From positions 1-14,658 of the forward strand of contig DGDR01000051.1 in assembly GCA_002385545.1 (NCBI GenBank): a DNA stretch of 14,658 bases. Reading direction: 5' to 3'. The stretch comes from Clostridium sp. UBA3947 (GTDB lineage: Bacteria; Bacillota; Clostridia; Clostridiales; Clostridiaceae). The position numbers and the translations under genes are program-made. Each line of letters starts with the position of its first letter. Positions within the stretch are counted from its first letter, which is position 1. The notes beneath the pieces were generated by a model. The model did no database searches. It saw only the letters and a list, made by a program, of their open reading frames with translations, and was not told where the DNA came from. This document shows, piece by piece, positions 5,878 through 13,178 of the stretch.

Positions 5878-7032
5878 ATGAGTGAGTTGTTTGAAGCTTT
5901 GGGAATTAGTGGTGAGATAGTTGAGGGCTTAAAAAAGTCTGGGATAATTAAGCCTACAGAAATTCAGCAAAAGGTCATTCCTCTTGCAATAGAAAATAAG
6001 GATTTAGTGGGACAATCAGGCACAGGAACCGGTAAGACCTTAGCCTTTTTGCTGCCCTTATTTATGAAGCTTGATGCTAGCAAGAAGGAGATGCAGGCTA
6101 TAATCCTAGCTCCAACTCATGAATTAGCTATGCAAATACATAATGAAATTTGCACCTTGTCTCAAAATTCAGGAGCTAAGCTTACTTCTGTACCTATAAT
6201 CGGTGAGGCAAATATAAACAGGCAAATCGAAAGGCTAAAGGAAAAACCTCATATAATTGTAGGTTCTCCTGGAAGAATATTAGAGTTAATAAAAAGGAAA
6301 AAAATATCTGCCCACACAATAAAAACTATAGTAGTTGATGAAGGAGATAAGCTATTAGATTCAAATAATATAGAAACAGTGAAGGCTGTAATAAAAACTA
6401 CTCTTAAGGAAAGACAAATAATGATTTTTTCCGCTACTATACCAAGCAAAACCTTGGAAACAGCTAAGGAATTTATGAAGGAGCCTGAAATAATCAAGGT
6501 TGATAGCAAGGAAGTTATTAATGAGGATATAGAGCATTACTACTTTGTCTGTGACGAAAGGGATAAAATTGTTCTTTTAAGGAAGCTAGTACATGCTCTG
6601 AAACCAGAAAAGGCTTTGGTCTTTATCAATAGAAGCTATGATATTGCAAAAACCGCCTCAAGGCTTACCTATCACAAACTTAAGGCTGAAGGACTCCATG
6701 GTACAAAGCACAAGGAGGAGAGAAAGCGGGTTTTACAGGATTTTAGGCTAGGTAAGTTGCAATTGTTGGTAGCCTCAGATATAGCGGCACGAGGGTTGGA
6801 TATAAAGGGTGTTAGCCATGTTTTTAATTTAGAGGTTCCAGAGGATCCTAAGGATTATTTACATAGGGCTGGTAGAACTGGTCGAGCAGGAAAAAGAGGA
6901 GTAGCAATAACCATAGCTACTGAAAGAGAGGAAAAACTAATTAAGGCTATAGGCCGAGCCTATAAAATAAAAATTGAGGAAAAGGACATATTCAATGGGC
7001 AGATTATAGACGTAAAAAGGAATAGACGTTGA
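5878..7032 (+). CDS. DEAD-box RNA helicase, YfmL type
   Basis: ATP-dependent RNA helicase of 384 residues, essentially two RecA domains without an RNA-binding tail. Motifs in order: Q motif (PTEIQ, 27-31), Walker A GQSGTGTGKT (45-54), Ia PTHELA (79-84), Ib GSPGRI (129-134), motif II DEGD (154-157), III SAT (185-187), IV LVFINR (247-252), V ASDIAARGLDI (299-309), VI HRAGRTGRAG (329-338). Segments such as PHIIVGSPGRILELIKRKK and the lack of a tail resemble Bacillus subtilis YfmL, which acts in 50S subunit assembly (family knowledge from memory). Motif II reads DEGD, not DEAD, and motif Ia has His where Arg is usual. ATG 5878 follows TAGGAGGT (5863-5870). The next gene encodes IF3, 91 nt downstream, fitting a ribosome-related job. 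Confidence 0.92.
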   Translation: MSELFEALGISGEIVEGLKKSGIIKPTEIQQKVIPLAIENKDLVGQSGTGTGKTLAFLLPLFMKLDASKKEMQAIILAPTHELAMQIHNEICTLSQNSGAKLTSVPIIGEANINRQIERLKEKPHIIVGSPGRILELIKRKKISAHTIKTIVVDEGDKLLDSNNIETVKAVIKTTLKERQIMIFSATIPSKTLETAKEFMKEPEIIKVDSKEVINEDIEHYYFVCDERDKIVLLRKLVHALKPEKALVFINRSYDIAKTASRLTYHKLKAEGLHGTKHKEERKRVLQDFRLGKLQLLVASDIAARGLDIKGVSHVFNLEVPEDPKDYLHRAGRTGRAGKRGVAITIATEREEKLIKAIGRAYKIKIEEKDIFNGQIIDVKRNRR

Positions 7033-7110
7033 TAAAAATTACAAGGTGTATCCTTTAATATACTGCCCATAATAAAATATAGGTAATACTAGAAGATAAT
7101 TATTAAAAAT

Positions 7111-7126
7111 GGAGGTGTTGTTTATA
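7111..7126 (+). promoter_or_regulatory. IF3 ribosome binding site with AUA start codon
   Basis: GGAGG (7111-7115) is followed after 8 nt by ATA (7124-7126). The in-frame ATG at 7109 overlaps this site itself, and TTG 7118 is only 2 nt from it, so both are poor starts. Starting at ATA gives MKTDVKINEKIR, the same spacing to the conserved INEXIR motif as B. subtilis IF3 (which starts at ATT). Confidence 0.65.
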
Positions 7127-7639
7127 AAAACAGATGTAAAGATTAATGAAAAGATAAGAGAAAGCCAAATTAGGCTCGTTCAAGATGGAGAAAGTCGAGT
7201 AATAAATACTAAGGAAGCCTTAGAGCTTGCTAAGGAAATGGACTTAGATTTGGTAATGGTTTCTCCAGAGGCAAAACCACCGGTTTGCAAGCTAATGGAC
7301 TATAATAAGTACTTGTATGAAAAAGCTAAAAAGGCTAAAGAAGCCAAGAAAAAGCAAAAGATTATTGAGATTAAGGAAATAAGACTTAGTCCAACCATTG
7401 AAGAGCACGATATTGAAATTAAGGCAAACAATGCTAAGCGATTCTTAAAGGATGAGAACAAGGTTAAGGTATCTATTAGATTTAGAGGTCGACAAAATAA
7501 CTATACTAGCATGGGAGCTAAGGTCTTTGATAAGTTCCTGTCTAAAGTAGATGAATTAGCGGTGGTTGAAAAGGCTGCCCAATTAGAGGGCAAGAATATG
7601 TTTATGATTATTGCGCCTAAAAAGGTTGAAAATAGATAG
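7124..7639 (+). CDS. infC: Translation initiation factor IF3
   Basis: IF3 binds the 30S subunit, keeps it from joining 50S early and checks the start codon and initiator tRNA. The 171 residues contain both family domains: IF3-N (INEKIRESQIRLV ... AKPPVCKLMDYNKYLYEKAKK, the IF3 signature), a Lys/Ala-rich linker helix, and IF3-C (EIRLSPTIEEHDIEIKANNAKRF ... KVKVSIRFRGR ... LEGKNMFMIIAP). The start is placed at ATA 7124, a rare codon that IF3 itself discriminates against, so the gene may regulate its own translation as infC does in other bacteria. Oddly, rpmI and rplT do not follow; a hairpin and a metabolic gene do. Parts of the C domain (RQNNYTSMGAKVFDKF) look more divergent than usual, so it could be a second IF3 paralogue instead of the only copy. 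Confidence 0.93.
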   Translation: MKTDVKINEKIRESQIRLVQDGESRVINTKEALELAKEMDLDLVMVSPEAKPPVCKLMDYNKYLYEKAKKAKEAKKKQKIIEIKEIRLSPTIEEHDIEIKANNAKRFLKDENKVKVSIRFRGRQNNYTSMGAKVFDKFLSKVDELAVVEKAAQLEGKNMFMIIAPKKVENR

Positions 7640-7644
7640 AAAAT

Positions 7645-7699
7645 AAAAACTATCCACAGGGTTTAAGTGCCTAGCTTTAACTATAAGTGGGTAGTTTTT
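7645..7699 (+). terminator. Likely terminator after infC
   Basis: AAAAACTATCCAC (7645-7657) pairs with GTGGGTAGTTTTT (7687-7699) over 13 bp, one pair being a G-U that only works in plus-strand RNA. The loop is long (29 nt) and T-rich sequence follows. It lies directly after the infC stop and upstream of the next ribosome binding site; an attenuator role is possible. Confidence 0.6.
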
Positions 7700-7732
7700 A
7701 GCTTTTGTATTTTTTATGAGGTGGAAAAAAGG

Positions 7733-8665
7733 ATGAAGATAAATAGAATATTAGTAACGGGAAGACTATACAGGGAAATAGAGGAGCGGCTTTCAGGAAA
7801 GCTTAATAAAGAGCTTCTTTGCTTACCTGAAGATGCAGTGTCTAAGGAAAGCCTACAATGGGCTGATGCCTATGTAGCCTTTAAGCCAACTGCTAATTTT
7901 GATTTTTATAATATTAAATGGGTCCACTGTCTAGCTGCTGGTGTAGACGGATTTCTATTTCAAAGAAGCTGGAAGGAGGATGTACTTTTAACAAGGACCA
8001 TATGCTCCTTTGGAAAAATGATAAGTGAGTACTGCTTAAGCTACATATTAGCAAGTCTCCAACAGCATGATTTATTAAGAAAGCAACAGGAGAAACATTT
8101 ATGGCAGCCTGTGGTACCTATATCTATGGAAGGGCAAAATATATTTATCCTAGGTACTGGTGTCATAGGGCAAGAATTAGCTAAAAGCTTAAGTTTATTT
8201 GGTGCCAAGATAACAGGTATTTCCCTAAGTGGGGCTAATAAATCATATTTTAATAAGGTTATTAAGCTTAATGACATAAAAACTGAGCTTCCTAAGGCAG
8301 ATTGGATTATAAGTACCTTGCCCTTAACTGAGGATACCTATGAGCTTATTGATGAAAAGGTATTTTTCCATAGCAAACAGGCAGCTTTTATTAATGTAGG
8401 CAGAGGTAAGACTGTAAAAACAGCAGCCTTGCTGGAGGCCTTGGAAAGGGGATATATAAGGGAAGCGGTACTGGATGTAGTTGCTATAGAGCCCTTACCT
8501 AAGGATTCCCCTCTATGGAGTCATCCTAAAATAAAGATTACCCCCCATATAGCTGCTGTAACTTCTGTGGAAGAAGGGGTAAAGTGCTTTTTAGAAACCT
8601 TGAGTCTCCTTGAAAATGACCCTGCTATCTTACCTAATAAAGTGGATATAAAAAGAGGTTATTGA
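7733..8665 (+). CDS. D-isomer-specific 2-hydroxyacid dehydrogenase
   Basis: NAD(P)-dependent oxidoreductase that interconverts a 2-keto acid and the D-2-hydroxy acid; the substrate cannot be told from sequence (glyoxylate/hydroxypyruvate reductase-like is likely). ATG 7733 is chosen because GAGGTGG (7718-7724) lies 8 nt upstream; an upstream GTG would start inside the preceding hairpin. The 310 residues show the substrate-binding motif CLAAGVDGF (66-74), dinucleotide motif GTGVIG (141-146), and the catalytic triad Arg224 (NVGRG), Glu253 (LDVVAIEPLP) and His272 (TPHIAA). No ACT or other regulatory domain follows, unlike many serine-pathway SerA enzymes. All key residues are intact. It is probably a monocistronic cytosolic enzyme. 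Confidence 0.93.
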   Translation: MKINRILVTGRLYREIEERLSGKLNKELLCLPEDAVSKESLQWADAYVAFKPTANFDFYNIKWVHCLAAGVDGFLFQRSWKEDVLLTRTICSFGKMISEYCLSYILASLQQHDLLRKQQEKHLWQPVVPISMEGQNIFILGTGVIGQELAKSLSLFGAKITGISLSGANKSYFNKVIKLNDIKTELPKADWIISTLPLTEDTYELIDEKVFFHSKQAAFINVGRGKTVKTAALLEALERGYIREAVLDVVAIEPLPKDSPLWSHPKIKITPHIAAVTSVEEGVKCFLETLSLLENDPAILPNKVDIKRGY

Positions 8666-8764
8666 AAGGTAAAATGTTAAATTTTTTTGATTACATCTGT
8701 ATGTAGAGGATGCGGAAATATGTTAATATTTAAGTAGATAATTATAAGAAGGAGTGCTCTTGTT

Positions 8765-9202
8765 TTGAAGAAGTTAAACGGCAATAAAAGGGAAGAATAT
8801 TACGGATATAATAATGATGTCAACAATGGGCTTATGAATAGTATATCGGAGAGAAGAAGCATTATATTCTCCGACAGAGATTTAGTAGCTAGCGGCTTTG
8901 AAGGCATAATTAAAATGATGTTTAGTAGCGGTATGCTGGATTTAACAGAGATGAAGCCGCCTATAAGTTCTAGAAGCCTTAGACTTAATATAGTCTTTTC
9001 CGATGCAAAGATTAAAATTCCTGAGCATATTCCAGTGGTTGTAAAAATAAACACTATTTTTTCCGATGTAAAGCAGCCTAAGAATAGAGATGTAAAATTT
9101 GGAGGCTTTGACCTTGTATCTAGAAGCTTTGTTGATGGACAACCTTATATTGAGGTAAAGATTCAAGCTTTTTTCAGTGATGTAGATATAATTCCGGAGT
9201 AG
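8765..9202 (+). CDS. Soluble LiaF-C-like (cell-wall-active antibiotics response family) protein
   Basis: The 145-aa product resembles the C-terminal domain of LiaF, a short beta-helix-like fold found in envelope-stress regulators. It contains four spaced FSD motifs (35-37, 78-80, 99-101, 137-139) at the ends of beta-strand-like stretches such as LNIVFSDAKIKIPEHIPV and VKIQAFFSDVDIIP; family members usually have FGD there. The N-terminal membrane helices of full LiaF are absent and there is no signal peptide, so it should be cytosolic. TTG 8765 is the start, with AAGGAG (8749-8754) 10 nt upstream, a little long. No LiaRS-type kinase or regulator genes are near, so a link to envelope stress is only family-based. 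An unrelated function is possible. Confidence 0.7.
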   Translation: MKKLNGNKREEYYGYNNDVNNGLMNSISERRSIIFSDRDLVASGFEGIIKMMFSSGMLDLTEMKPPISSRSLRLNIVFSDAKIKIPEHIPVVVKINTIFSDVKQPKNRDVKFGGFDLVSRSFVDGQPYIEVKIQAFFSDVDIIPE

Positions 9203-9274
9203 GCAAAGTCTTTAGCAGAGCTGGGGCAAGGGAGAGGGATTTTGTTTTTAGCAAATATTTAAAAATCTCCAATG

Positions 9275-9301
9275 ACTGCTGCTTACTTTTCAGTAGTTTT
9301 T
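9275..9301 (+). terminator. Probable terminator after the LiaF-C-like gene
   Basis: ACTGCTG (9275-9281) pairs with CAGTAGT (9291-9297) including one G-U, followed by TTTT. A 12-bp direct repeat GTTTTTAGCAAA occurs at 9244-9255 and 9296-9307, around the hairpin; its meaning is unclear. Confidence 0.5.
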
Positions 9302-9353
9302 AGCAAACTATAAATATCAAATCTATGTACTAAAGGTTAGGGGTTGTAGAAAA

Positions 9354-10265
9354 GTGAAGGATAGACTGAAGGAGTTTTGCAAAAGCTTGAAGATAGAATA
9401 TGTAGGTATTGCTCCCCAGGGGCCCTATTATGACTTTGAAAAGATTTGGAAAAATCAAATAGAAAAGGGCCATATTTGCGGCTTTGAGGAGAAGGATATC
9501 CAAAAGAGGATAGATCCGAATTTAACATTGCCAGGAACTAAATCGGTGATAGTTTGCTTGTTCCCTTATTTTGTTGGTCATAGGGAAGAGGCTAATATCT
9601 CAAAATATACCTTTGCTAGGGATTATCACTTAATAATTAAGGAAAAACTGGAGTTAGTAGCTCAGTTTTTAAAAAGTAATATTGAAGGTTTTGAATATAA
9701 GACTTTTACAGATACAGGTCCTCTGTCCGATAGATATTTAGCCCACAAGGCAGGCCTAGGCTTCTTTGGTATTAACGGCCATATTATAACATATAAATAT
9801 GGCTCCTATGTATTTATAGGCTATATACTGAATAACTATCCTTTCCCGCCAGATGAACCACAGGATAGAACTTGCTATCAGTGTTTTAGTTGTGTAAAAA
9901 ACTGCCCTGGGTCTGCAGTTTTAGGAGACTTTACTATTAATCCATTAAGGTGCAAGTCCTTTATAACTCAAAAAAAGCAGAATCTTGATGAAAGAGATAT
10001 AGAGATTTTAAAAAAGCATAAGTTAATCTGGGGCTGTGATGTTTGTCAGGATGTATGTCCTCATAATAAAAAGGTTCATGAAACCGTTTTAGATGACTTT
10101 AGAGAAAGCTTAAGCTTTTATATAGATTATGAGGAATTGAAGGAGATTTCTAATAAGGAATTTCTCAAAAGATATAAGGATAGAGCCTACAGCTGGAGAG
10201 GAAAAGCAATCCTTGTAAGAAATTATGAGATAATTAATGAAATTAAATCACAAGATGGTTTATAG
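9354..10265 (+). CDS. queG: Epoxyqueuosine reductase
   Basis: QueG uses cobalamin and two [4Fe-4S] clusters to reduce epoxyqueuosine to queuosine at position 34 of GUN-anticodon tRNAs, the last step of queuosine synthesis. The 303-aa product has the N-terminal cobalamin-binding region with TDTGPLSDRYLAHKAGLGF (119-137), where Asp120 corresponds to the catalytic acid, then ferredoxin-like cysteines C174, C177, C180, C184P and a second set C228, C231, C235P with C200 between. GTG 9354 is the start; AGGGG (9339-9343) is 10 nt upstream. It is shorter than the Escherichia coli enzyme and lacks its C-terminal HEAT-like extension, as in many Firmicutes. No other queuosine gene is adjacent. Confidence 0.92.
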   Translation: MKDRLKEFCKSLKIEYVGIAPQGPYYDFEKIWKNQIEKGHICGFEEKDIQKRIDPNLTLPGTKSVIVCLFPYFVGHREEANISKYTFARDYHLIIKEKLELVAQFLKSNIEGFEYKTFTDTGPLSDRYLAHKAGLGFFGINGHIITYKYGSYVFIGYILNNYPFPPDEPQDRTCYQCFSCVKNCPGSAVLGDFTINPLRCKSFITQKKQNLDERDIEILKKHKLIWGCDVCQDVCPHNKKVHETVLDDFRESLSFYIDYEELKEISNKEFLKRYKDRAYSWRGKAILVRNYEIINEIKSQDGL

Positions 10266-10307
10266 TAAAACTATTTTAACAAAAAATTTACTTATTCTTG
10301 AAATAGT

Positions 10308-10366
10308 TGTCGTTGTACTTGATTTCGGTCTATATTTCGCATAAAATAATGTCGTAATATGTCGCA
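10308..10366 (+). promoter_or_regulatory. Cluster of TGTCG motifs upstream of the zinc-ribbon gene
   Basis: TGTCG occurs three times in 60 bp (10308, 10350, 10360); the last two (TGTCGTA, TGTCGCA) are 10 bp apart. Each resembles the Spo0A box TGTCGAA with one or two mismatches. CG dinucleotides are scarce in this DNA, which makes the cluster stand out, but a true Spo0A site is not established. Confidence 0.25.
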
Positions 10367-10420
10367 TATCTATTGATAGTTATGTAATTATATGTTATAT
10401 TTAGAAAAGGTAGATAAAAA

Positions 10421-10657
10421 ATGAAGGAAGGTAAAAGTATGAGGTCAAGTAAGTTAATTAAGTGGATTGAAGCTGGAAAAGCCTTTGCTGGAGACAATGC
10501 AAATAACGTGGACATTTTATGCCCTGAATGTAATGAGCAAAAGCTTGAATACAAGGATAGCGAGCATGATCCAAAGGACAAAAATTTTGAAAGAATAATT
10601 TATTGTCCGAGCTGTGGGGCTAGGTATACTATAACAATAATAAGATATGCTAGATAA
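10421..10657 (+). CDS. Small zinc-ribbon protein, 78 aa
   Basis: Function unknown. Two CxxC knuckles, C34-P-E-C37 and C62-P-S-C65, separated by a charged loop, form a zinc-ribbon-like unit; the preceding segment SKLIKWIEAGKAF looks helical and basic, so nucleic-acid or protein binding is plausible but unproven. Two starts are possible: ATG 10421 (AAAGG 10 nt upstream) used here, or ATG 10439 (GGAAGG 7 nt upstream) giving 72 residues starting MRSSKLIKW. The zinc-ribbon part is the same in both. No signal peptide or membrane segment. It stands between queG and the transporter gene with 155 and 80 nt of non-coding DNA on each side. Confidence 0.75.
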   Translation: MKEGKSMRSSKLIKWIEAGKAFAGDNANNVDILCPECNEQKLEYKDSEHDPKDKNFERIIYCPSCGARYTITIIRYAR

Positions 10658-10737
10658 AAAGTAAATATATATTTCATCCTAGCAGCGTATAATTATATGA
10701 AATCAAGTTTTAGAGGTTGAGGTATAAACAAGATCTT

Positions 10738-11724
10738 ATGTTGGATTTTTTGCTAGGATTATTTGGAGGTACTGCCTTATTAATGTACGGTGTTGAAAAA
10801 ATGAGCGATGGATTGGAAAAGGCCTCCGGGCGGGTTATGCGGAAGATATTGTCTGCCCTTACTAAGCGGGTATGGATGGCCTTTATAGTCGGTATAGCCA
10901 TTACAGCACTAGTACAAAGCAGTACTGCTATTACGGTTATAACTGTAGGTTTTGTAGACGCTGGATTAATGAACTTATCCCAAGCTATTGGAATAATCTT
11001 TGGAGCTAATATTGGAACTACCATAACAGCACAGCTTATGGCCTTTAGTTTTATGGTGGATTTGACCAAGCTTGCTTTGTTTACTATTGCTCTGGGGTTC
11101 ATAATTAGTTATGTTAGCCAGAGGGAAGTGCTAAATCAGCTGGGAAGTGCCATAATGGGTTTTGGTATGATGTTTTTAGGGCTTAAGATTTTAAATGCAG
11201 GTATTCCCTATATTCAAAACAATACTATTATGAGGTACTTCTTTCAAAGCTATGCCTCCATTCCTCTTGTTGGCATATTGCTAGGAGCCCTAGCCACCGC
11301 TGCAGTTCATAGCAGCAGCGCTACTGTGGGTATGGTTTTAGTTCTAGGTAATTCTGGACTGCTTGATTTAAAAACAGCTATATGCATAATGCTAGGAGAT
11401 AATATAGGTACTTGCATAACCGCTCAGATGGCAAGCCTCACAGGGAACCTTAACGCTCGGAGAACCGCTTGGGCCCACACCCTATATAATGTGATAGGGG
11501 TCATAATAGCCCTTATATTATTAAATCCTTTCTTAAAGGCAGTGCAACTATTAACCTTATGCTTTAATGGTAGTGACGACTTAGCTCTTCAGATAGCTAA
11601 TTCTCATACTTTGTTTAATATATTTAGTGCGGTGATCTTTTTACCATTGCATAAGCAGTATGTAAAATTTATTGAGGCTATTATTGATAAACCTCTAAAT
11701 AAAAGCTGGAATAATAGTAGATAA
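10738..11724 (+). CDS. Na/Pi cotransporter (SLC34/NptA family), short form without PhoU domain
   Basis: Integral membrane protein predicted to import phosphate with sodium. The family's two inverted repeats are visible: first VQSSTAIT (59-66) and GANIGTTITAQ (89-99), second HSSSATVG (about 190-197) and GDNIGTCITAQ (about 220-230); the QSS-type motifs line the substrate path. About eight hydrophobic segments surround them. At 329 codons it matches the short form (such as B. subtilis YqeW) and lacks the C-terminal PhoU-like domain of the ~550-residue form. ATG 10738 starts the family-typical MLDFLLGLFGG; the only purine-rich site, GAGGT (10719-10723), is 14 nt away, and TTG 10717 has none, so the start is less sure. 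DegV follows 78 nt later. Confidence 0.9.
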   Translation: MLDFLLGLFGGTALLMYGVEKMSDGLEKASGRVMRKILSALTKRVWMAFIVGIAITALVQSSTAITVITVGFVDAGLMNLSQAIGIIFGANIGTTITAQLMAFSFMVDLTKLALFTIALGFIISYVSQREVLNQLGSAIMGFGMMFLGLKILNAGIPYIQNNTIMRYFFQSYASIPLVGILLGALATAAVHSSSATVGMVLVLGNSGLLDLKTAICIMLGDNIGTCITAQMASLTGNLNARRTAWAHTLYNVIGVIIALILLNPFLKAVQLLTLCFNGSDDLALQIANSHTLFNIFSAVIFLPLHKQYVKFIEAIIDKPLNKSWNNSR

Positions 11725-11802
11725 TATGTTATAGTATCAAGATACAAAACTTATTTTAATAAGAGGTTTATTTTGGCCTGTTTTAAGGAAGGAGGATTAG
11801 CT

Positions 11803-12636
11803 ATGGCAATTAAGATAGTGGCAGACAGCGGTTGTGATTTAACAGAAGACATGAAAAGAAATATAAATGTAAAGCAAGTACCTTTGTTATTACATCTGAA
11901 GGATAAAACTTATGTAGATGATGAAAGGCTTGATATAAAAGAGTACATAAAGGAAATGGCAGCTTGTGAAGAAGCTCCAAAGACCTCATGTCCCTCTCCA
12001 GAGGACTACAAGAAGAAATATGAAGGCCCAGAAAGTGTATTTGTTGTAACCTTGTCTTCTCACTTAAGTGGCTCTTACAATAGTGCGGAGTTAGGTAAAA
12101 AAATTTTCCTAGAGGAAGCAGGGAATAAATTTATACATATCTTTGATTCCCTTAGTGCTTCAGTCGGAGAAACCTTGATTGTCAGGAAGATACATGAGCT
12201 ATCTAAGCTAAATCTTAGCGATTTAGATATAGTTGATAAGGTAACTAATTATATTAAAGAAATGAAAACATTTTTCCTTTTAGAAAGCCTAGAGCATTTA
12301 GCTAAGGCTGGTAGAATAAGTCCTATAGTGGCAAAGGTTGCTTCAGTCTTGTCTATTAAGCCCATAATGTGTGGGGAAGATGGAAATTTAAAGCTAGCTG
12401 AAAAAGTAAGAGGCTATAAAAAAGCTTTTCAAAGATTGGTAGATACCATAGGAGAAAAGGGCAAAAACCTGGAAGAAAAGGTATTGGGCATTGCCCACTG
12501 CAATTGTGTTGAAAGAGCCCTGCAATTTAAGGAAGAGGTTCTTAAGAGATATAACTTTAAGGATATTATTATAGTAGAAATGGGTGGTTTAACTTCTACC
12601 TATGCTGATGACGGCGGTATTGTGATAGCCTTTTAA
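11803..12636 (+). CDS. DegV family fatty-acid-binding protein (FakB-like)
   Basis: DegV/FakB proteins hold one fatty-acid molecule in the cytosol and present it to the kinase FakA, feeding host or exogenous fatty acids into phospholipids. ATG 11803 is the start (GGAGG 7 nt upstream); the longer reading from TTG 11773 runs through that site. Conserved pieces in the 277 residues: VADSGCDL (6-13), TSCPSPEDY (61-69; usually TSQPS), VTLSSHLSGSYNSA (82-95) with the lipid-carboxylate Ser/Thr, IFDSLSASVGE (113-123), and LAKAGRISP in the second domain. The C-terminal motif is YADDGGIVIAF in place of the common HxGPG form, a variant I associate with clostridial members. No fakA-like gene is in the window. 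The next gene is 49 nt downstream and likely cotranscribed. Confidence 0.93.
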   Translation: MAIKIVADSGCDLTEDMKRNINVKQVPLLLHLKDKTYVDDERLDIKEYIKEMAACEEAPKTSCPSPEDYKKKYEGPESVFVVTLSSHLSGSYNSAELGKKIFLEEAGNKFIHIFDSLSASVGETLIVRKIHELSKLNLSDLDIVDKVTNYIKEMKTFFLLESLEHLAKAGRISPIVAKVASVLSIKPIMCGEDGNLKLAEKVRGYKKAFQRLVDTIGEKGKNLEEKVLGIAHCNCVERALQFKEEVLKRYNFKDIIIVEMGGLTSTYADDGGIVIAF

Positions 12637-12685
12637 GTAATATAAGCCTATATAATATTTAATTTTATCATATGGAGTTTAAACT

Positions 12686-13090
12686 ATGGCGTATATTAAC
12701 CTATCCTTAACAGAAGTACTAGGTTTTATTGATAAAAATCTAGAATATAATAGAGAAAGAATAAAAAATATAAGCTTAATAAATGAGAGTCAAATTGAGA
12801 TTACCGTTAGTTTAGGACGAATCTTTCCAGATATGAAAGTGCTAGTATCCTATAATAGCTACATAAATGGAAAGTTATATTTCAACGTTATAACTAAAGG
12901 CGGTATAAAGGTACTAATGGGTCTTATGAACGAAATGGGCGGCAAGAAAATAAATGAGTTCATCAAATTAGAAGGTGAAAGAGTAGAAATTGATATAGAT
13001 AAGCTTATATCCAACAATCTAAAGGGTATAAGAGTAAGGGATATCAGTTTTACTGGTCAGCAAATCTATGTAACAATAGATTTCTTCTAA
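12686..13090 (+). CDS. Unknown protein, 134 aa
   Basis: I do not recognise this protein. ATG 12686 follows TGGAG (12673-12677) by 8 nt. It is predicted soluble, with alternating beta-prone stretches (ISLINESQIEITVSLG, MKVLVSYNSYINGKLYFNVIT) and an amphipathic helical part (IKVLMGLMNEMGGKKINEFIKL), ending in ISFTGQQIYVTIDFF. The general layout suggests a small alpha/beta fold. There are no cysteines, no signal peptide and no obvious active-site motif. It follows degV by 49 nt and ends before a shared terminator, so both probably form one transcript; a role linked to lipid handling would be guesswork. Confidence 0.7.
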   Translation: MAYINLSLTEVLGFIDKNLEYNRERIKNISLINESQIEITVSLGRIFPDMKVLVSYNSYINGKLYFNVITKGGIKVLMGLMNEMGGKKINEFIKLEGERVEIDIDKLISNNLKGIRVRDISFTGQQIYVTIDFF

Positions 13091-13120
13091 AACCATTAGT
13101 ATTTATATGACAATTTTTAT

Positions 13121-13153
13121 AGAAAAATAGAGCCTCATGGGCTCTATTTTTCT
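13121..13153. terminator. Bidirectional terminator between convergent genes
   Basis: AGAAAAATAGAGCC (13121-13134), loop TCATG, and the exact complement at 13140-13153. The A-run on one side and T-run on the other serve both the degV unit (plus) and the starch-binding protein gene (minus). Confidence 0.9.
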
Positions 13154-13178
13154 TTATCATCCATCAAATATCTAACAT

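Noticed and set aside
9244..9307. 12-bp direct repeat GTTTTTAGCAAA (two copies, 52 bp apart) as a mobile-element footprint
   Set aside because: No inverted repeats or transposase traces lie between them, and AT-rich repeats of this length arise easily.
10710..11102. Minus-strand open frame opposite the Na/Pi transporter gene
   Set aside because: It mirrors the hydrophobic plus-strand gene, has no recognisable domain and no ribosome binding site signal that outweighs the well-supported transporter.
11689..11769. Complementary AAACCTCT / AGAGGTTT around the end of the transporter gene
   Set aside because: Only 8 bp with a 65-nt loop and overlapping coding sequence; too weak for a terminator or attenuator call.
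12571..12633. DegV C-terminal motif (YADDGG instead of HxGPG) as a sign of lost function
   Set aside because: I associate this variant with clostridial DegV proteins, and the lipid-binding Ser/Thr motifs are intact.
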